The translations under genes were made by a program, and so were the position numbers. Under the pieces are notes generated by a model. It did not search any database, was not told the DNA's origin, and saw nothing but the letters and a program-made list of their open reading frames with translations. Below are positions 4,471 through 7,490 of a stretch of 7,490 nucleotides of DNA, one piece after another. Within the stretch, counting starts at the first letter, position 1. The number at the start of each line of letters is the position of its first letter. Source of the stretch: Deltaproteobacteria bacterium (lineage in GTDB: Bacteria > Desulfobacterota > BSN033 > UBA1163); the NCBI GenBank assembly GCA_016875155.1, contig VGSD01000140.1, forward strand, positions 1 through 7,490. Reading direction: 5' to 3'.

Positions 4471-5238
4471 ATGAAGATCACTGCCATTATTCCTGCGCGG
4501 TATGGTTCGACACGATTCGAGGGAAAACCCCTTGTTGATATCCTCGGCAAGCCGATGATCCAAAGGGTCTACGAAGGGGTGCAGCAATCGAAATTGATAG
4601 AGGAAGTCATCGTCGCCACCGATGACCAGAGAATTCTGGAAGCCGTTCAGGGATTTGGAGGGAGAGTGGTGCTGACGTCGGCGGATCATCCCACAGGCAC
4701 CGACCGGGTGGCGGAGGTGGCACGAAAACTGAAGTCCGAGATTATTGTCAATGTCCAGGGAGATGAACCTCTTATCAAAGGAACGATCATTGACAAGGCC
4801 ATCCGACCCCTCTTAAAAGATGAAACCCTTCAGATGTCCTCTTTGATGACAAGGATCAAAGACATAAAGGACTGGTTGAATCCCAATCAGGGAAAGGTGG
4901 TGGTGGATGGAAAGGGTTTTGCTCTTTATTTTTCAAGGTCACCCATTCCATTTCCAAGGGATCTCACCATCGAGCAGATCCTGTCCAATCCTGAAATGAA
5001 AGGGAAACTCTTATCCAAAAAACTTTTTAAGACCATCGGTCTCTATGTCTATCGCCGGGACTTTCTGTTAAAACTTGCAAAGATGAAACCGACTCCGCTG
5101 GAAAAACTGGAAAAATTGGAACAGCTCCGCGTTCTGGAAAATGGTTATAAGATCAAAGTGGTTCCTGTGGATTACGAACCCATTGGCGTGGACATCCCCT
5201 CAGATCTTCAGAAGGTCATCGCCTCCCTCACCCAATAA
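4471..5238 (+). CDS. kdsB: 3-deoxy-manno-octulosonate cytidylyltransferase
   Basis: KdsB couples Kdo to CMP from CTP in the cytoplasm, activating it for transfer to lipid A in lipopolysaccharide synthesis. The 255-residue product has normal family length and motifs: [16 protein letters not shown] (6-21, nucleotide loop), ATDD (49-52), HPTGTDR (73-79), NVQGDEPL (94-101, with metal-binding D98), [14 protein letters not shown] (151-164), IGLYVYRR (189-196), LEKLEQLR (213-220) and GVDIPSDL (239-246). The position before IGLYVYR is T188, where most KdsB proteins have His. ATG at 4471 ([10 protein letters not shown]) is chosen because it matches family N-termini; upstream in-frame codons fall inside the promoter. 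There is no Shine-Dalgarno sequence, and the mRNA is probably leaderless. The gene is complete, and an IS begins 4 bp after its stop, so genes once downstream may have been separated from it. Confidence 0.95.
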   Translation: MKITAIIPARYGSTRFEGKPLVDILGKPMIQRVYEGVQQSKLIEEVIVATDDQRILEAVQGFGGRVVLTSADHPTGTDRVAEVARKLKSEIIVNVQGDEPLIKGTIIDKAIRPLLKDETLQMSSLMTRIKDIKDWLNPNQGKVVVDGKGFALYFSRSPIPFPRDLTIEQILSNPEMKGKLLSKKLFKTIGLYVYRRDFLLKLAKMKPTPLEKLEKLEQLRVLENGYKIKVVPVDYEPIGVDIPSDLQKVIASLTQ

Positions 5239-5242
5239 CGGG

Positions 5243-5283
5243 GGTAGTGTCAATTGTTTTGTGTCAGCAAAAGAAATGGAGTA
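5243..5283 (+). repeat. Left terminal inverted repeat of the IS
   Basis: The outer part ends in TTTTGTGTCAG and is followed after one base by AAAAGAAATGGAGTA. It pairs with the inverse of 6481-6534. It overlaps the last codons and stop of the transposase gene. Confidence 0.65.
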
Positions 5284-6434
5284 GCTGACCGTTGTTTAAG
5301 ATTTTCGTAAGTAAAGACCGAAAACAGGATTCGTTCCATACTCGTTCGATCACTAAAGGTTCCCATCGGTCGGGTTCTTCTTCGTACCTCCACGAATCGT
5401 CGTTCAATTGCATTGGTGGTGCGTATGACCGATGGAGCCAGTTGTGTTTTGATTTGAAGGAAACTGAGCAGTTCGGGTAAATCTTTTTGGAGGCAATCAA
5501 CAGCTTTGGGATAGTTTAGTGTCCAACGGGCGACAAATCGCTGAGCGGCTCTTTGAGCTTCCCGGAGGTTTCGGGCATGACTGATGCGATGCAGGGACCG
5601 TTTGACTCTGTCTTGGTCCGCCCGTTTAACATAATTGAGGACGTTTCGACTTTTATGGGTCCAACACCGCTGCATGGGCACATGGCCATAAACCAGAGGC
5701 AGAGCAGCCAGAAGCCCTTTGCCTCCATCGACGACGATGAGCTTAAGGGCACGTCCTTCAAGGCCCCGATGGTGCAGGTCATTCAAGAACCCTTCCCAGG
5801 CCGATTGCGACTCTCCCGTAGCCTGGCGAAAATCGATAATCTCTTTCTTTCCATCGGGTTTGATCCCCAGGGCGACCAACATGGTCCGTCTCTGAGCTCC
5901 CACGCCTGTCTTACGCCTCATGACGATACCATCCAGAACGAGGATCTCATACTGCTCAGACAGAGCCCGTTGATGATAGGCCTGGACCGATTGATCCAAT
6001 TGTTTGGCAATGTGACTGACCGTAGAGGGGCTAATCGGTTCGCCCAGGATGGAGAGCAGGGCCGGTCCGACTTTGCGGGTGGAAAGCCCCAACAGGAAGG
6101 CCATCAGGATCGTTCGCTCGATGGAAGCGCTCCGACGGGCGAAGCGTCTCAGAAGGACGTGGGCGCTGAAGGTGCGAGTTCGGGGGATCTGAAGCTCCAG
6201 ATCCCCAACTTCCGTCAACAGATGAGACGAAAACGAGCCATTTCGACGATCCGCCAGACCCGCCACTCTCATCTGCTCAAGGTGGATATCGATGCTGTTA
6301 TGCATTCGGGTCTCGATCACTTCCTTCATGGCCCGACGAGCGGCGAGACGACATTCTTCCTGCCAGGTGTCAATCGCCATATGCTTGATCTCTTTAAAAG
6401 CTTGGTGTATGTTTGTAATCGCTGCCGGCAGCAT
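5250..6434 (-). CDS. IS256-family (mutator-like) transposase
   Basis: The 394-residue DDE transposase catalyses movement of the surrounding IS. The catalytic triad is visible: D168 in ILVLDGIVMRR, D236 in LIVVDGGKGLLAALP, and E344 in RTTNAIERRFVEVRRRTRPM, the diagnostic IS256 C-terminal block. CWTHKSRNVLNYV (257-269) contains the conserved C-x2-H before the helical insertion domain. Length is typical of the family. The start is ATG at 6434 because AGGAGG (6441-6446, read on the minus strand) lies 6 nt upstream; the frame is open back to 6536, but that extension is the inverted-repeat end. No frameshift or internal stop is seen, so it is probably active. It reads towards kdsB, opposite to it. 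Confidence 0.95.
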   Translation of the reverse strand: MLPAAITNIHQAFKEIKHMAIDTWQEECRLAARRAMKEVIETRMHNSIDIHLEQMRVAGLADRRNGSFSSHLLTEVGDLELQIPRTRTFSAHVLLRRFARRSASIERTILMAFLLGLSTRKVGPALLSILGEPISPSTVSHIAKQLDQSVQAYHQRALSEQYEILVLDGIVMRRKTGVGAQRRTMLVALGIKPDGKKEIIDFRQATGESQSAWEGFLNDLHHRGLEGRALKLIVVDGGKGLLAALPLVYGHVPMQRCWTHKSRNVLNYVKRADQDRVKRSLHRISHARNLREAQRAAQRFVARWTLNYPKAVDCLQKDLPELLSFLQIKTQLAPSVIRTTNAIERRFVEVRRRTRPMGTFSDRTSMERILFSVFTYENLKQRSATPFLLLTQNN

Positions 6435-6480
6435 GGGGTACCTCCTATCGGTTGTTCTTGACGTGAATGACTTGATAACG

Positions 6481-6534
6481 TACCCCATTTCTTTTTCTCT
6501 AACCAGGAACCTGACACACAAATGATATACCACC
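6481..6534 (-). repeat. Right terminal inverted repeat of the IS
   Basis: The inverse starts GGTGGTATATCATTTGTGTG and contains AAAAGAAATGGGGTA at the inner side. It carries about 13 more bases between the two matching blocks than the left end does. Confidence 0.65.
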
Positions 6535-6638
6535 ATTAGCCCCTTTCTCTACAAAAGGAATCGAAGTTGTGGTAAGATAAGATACGTACGGATCCATTAC
6601 ACCACTTAACTCTTTTGTTGAAAGGGAAAGGAGAAGAT

Positions 6639-6977
6639 ATGGAATATCTACCGATTTCTTATGAACGTTTCAGAAAAGAGTTTCCTGAGATCGAGAAGGC
6701 CTATGAAAAGCTCGCCAACCTCTGTCATGCCTCTGGCCCTCTCGATGAGAAGATGCGAAGGCTGATTAAATTAGGAATTGCCATTGGCTCCGAGTCTCAG
6801 GGGGCTATCAAGTCCCATACCCGTAGAGCAATCGACTTGGGAATCTCTCCGGAGGAGATTTATCACGTCCTTCTCCTAAGCCTGACGACGATTGGCTTTC
6901 CCAAGATGATCGCCGCATTGAACTGGATCAACGAAGCTTTTGAGGAGGGGCCAACAAAACATTTCAGCGGCGATTGA
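6639..6977 (+). CDS. Carboxymuconolactone decarboxylase / AhpD-like family protein
   Basis: This 112-residue helical protein belongs to the CMD/AhpD superfamily. The core is clear: LDEKMRRLIKLGIAIGSESQ (35-54), then GAIKSHTRRAIDLGISPEEI (55-74) and YHVLLLSLTTIGFPKMIAAL (75-94), close to the PF02627 pattern. The peroxidase-type C-x2-C-x3-H of AhpD is missing: counting back from H60, the cysteine positions are S53 and A56. So it should not act as a thiol peroxidase reductase, and a decarboxylase or unknown role is more likely. The start is ATG at 6639 with AAAGGAG (6627-6633) 5 nt upstream; an earlier in-frame TTG at 6615 is rejected because it would precede this ribosome site. It is a stand-alone gene about 100 bp beyond the IS, convergent with the ATPase gene. 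The real substrate cannot be told from sequence. Confidence 0.85.
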   Translation: MEYLPISYERFRKEFPEIEKAYEKLANLCHASGPLDEKMRRLIKLGIAIGSESQGAIKSHTRRAIDLGISPEEIYHVLLLSLTTIGFPKMIAALNWINEAFEEGPTKHFSGD

Positions 6978-7170
6978 TCACATCGCTTTCCCTTATCACC
7001 CTTAGCATTGGGATAATCGGAGTGAGCGTATTCGTTGACGCAACCAGAGCGCATTCTGATTGATATCTCTGGAAAGACCCGGGGCCATCACAAAAGTCGC
7101 TTTTAGGCTTCGTTTTTTATTAGGCCGTGAGGGAAATTTATTCTCTTTTCCTTAATCCCTGTGGCACAAC

Positions 7171-7185
7171 CATGAGGTACTCATG
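7171..7185. repeat. Short inverted repeat between convergent genes
   Basis: CATGAGGTACTCATG has 6-bp perfectly pairing arms around three bases. It lies in the 230-bp gap between the CMD-family gene and the ATPase gene. There is no T-run, so a terminator is not supported. Nothing else recognisable was found in 6978-7207. Confidence 0.3.
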
Positions 7186-7207
7186 CACAAACCTTTTCCT
7201 CCCTTAG

Positions 7208-7490
7208 TTAAGCTGGAATCCTCCTGCCCACCATCATCCTCTTTCTCAGGATCACTTTTGTGACTTCAATAATCACAAAGATAAGCAGTCCAAAGCCAAT
7301 GATAATGGCCATGTCGGAGACCGAAGGTTTCATGATACCAAACGCCTCACGGACAGACGGAATCTGGATGAGCACCGCAATCATTACGATTTCCCAGGCG
7401 AGAGCCAGAATCAGCCATTTATGGGGAGGGGCTTTGAAGATGCTATAAACCAGGGAGCGGCAGTTCAGGGCGACGACCAGCTCGATAATA
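7208..7490 (-). CDS. Cation-transporting P-type ATPase (type II, Ca2+-like), C-terminal fragment
   Basis: The minus strand from the window edge to a TAA at 7208 gives the last 93 residues of a P-type ATPase, an ion pump in the cytoplasmic membrane. The visible part is the C-terminal transmembrane bundle (Cation_ATPase_C): ELVVALNCRSLVYSIFKAPP (3-22), with the typical 'E..ALN-x-RS...S-x-F' pattern, then transmembrane helices at about 25-44 (WLILALAWEIVMIAVLIQIP) and 60-77 (MAIIIGFGLLIFVIIEVT), a connecting IPSVREAFGIMKPS loop, and a basic tail KVILRKRMMVGRRIPA. This tail pattern is that of type II pumps of the calcium/SERCA-PMR1 group. The ion cannot be settled, because the ion-binding helices M4-M6 and the phosphorylation site lie outside the window. 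The gene continues beyond 7490. Confidence 0.85.
   Translation of the reverse strand, partial: IIELVVALNCRSLVYSIFKAPPHKWLILALAWEIVMIAVLIQIPSVREAFGIMKPSVSDMAIIIGFGLLIFVIIEVTKVILRKRMMVGRRIPA

Larger units (their letters stand above)
5243..6534 (-). mobile_element. IS256-family insertion sequence, apparently complete
   Basis: The element of about 1.29 kb consists of one transposase gene between imperfect inverted ends. The outer ends are 5243-5267 (GGTAGTGTCAATTGTTTTGT and on) and the inverse of 6510-6534 (GGTGGTATATCATTTGTGTG and on). Inner segments AAAAGAAATGGAGTA (5269-5283) and the inverse of 6481-6495 match at 14 of 15, but the right end has about 13 extra bases between outer and inner parts. 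The transposase stop codon lies within the left end, as is common in this family. Flanks of 8-9 bp (AATAACGGG on the left, ATTAGCCCC on the right) show no target duplication. Exact ends are uncertain by a few bases. Confidence 0.8.

Noticed and set aside
5553..6461. 302-codon open frame on the plus strand
   Set aside because: It lies wholly opposite the well-supported transposase gene, and its translation looks like an antisense shadow with no domain.
6435..6536. 34-residue N-terminal extension of the transposase
   Set aside because: An AGGAGG site fits ATG at 6434 exactly, and the extension would be encoded by the IS end itself.

Overview
The window suggests a Gram-negative bacterium. It carries kdsB, a lipopolysaccharide (Kdo) gene, in mid-GC DNA. 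The mix of a calcium-type P-type ATPase, an IS256-family element and dispersed repeats resembles Desulfobacterota or neighbouring phyla, but that placement is inference.

Left part (1-4062) is an accessory region in which every gene lies on the minus strand. In order of increasing coordinate they are: the first 33 codons of a poly-gamma-glutamate hydrolase-like gene (1-99), a PD-(D/E)xK nuclease (359-1324), two unrelated small hypothetical proteins with hydrophobic N-termini (1587-2147 and 2382-2939), and a HigB/HigA-type toxin-antitoxin pair (3044-3775). Between every two transcription units lies one copy of a diverged repeat of about 50-80 bp, always in the same orientation (R1-R4). Two more copies (R5, R6) close the array. 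This 'gene, repeat, gene, repeat' layout looks like an integron cassette array, but the repeats lack the usual attC core sites and no integrase is visible. It is the most interesting part of the window.

Middle part (about 3776-5238): about 690 bases without a convincing gene hold R5, R6, a second repeat motif and a terminator-like hairpin. They lead into kdsB on the plus strand. The kdsB promoter (TTGACA, 17 bp, extended -10 TTTAAT) is placed so that transcription should begin at or one base before the ATG, which predicts a leaderless mRNA.

Right part (5239-7490): a complete IS256-family insertion sequence sits 4 bp after the kdsB stop, with imperfect inverted ends and no visible target duplication. 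It is followed by a carboxymuconolactone decarboxylase-family gene on the plus strand, and then by the C-terminal 93 codons of a P-type cation ATPase on the minus strand, cut by the window end.

The housekeeping genes on the right and the one-strand accessory array on the left do not form a common pathway. The array looks like a collection of independently acquired functions (nuclease, toxin-antitoxin, phage-type hydrolase, small anchored proteins).
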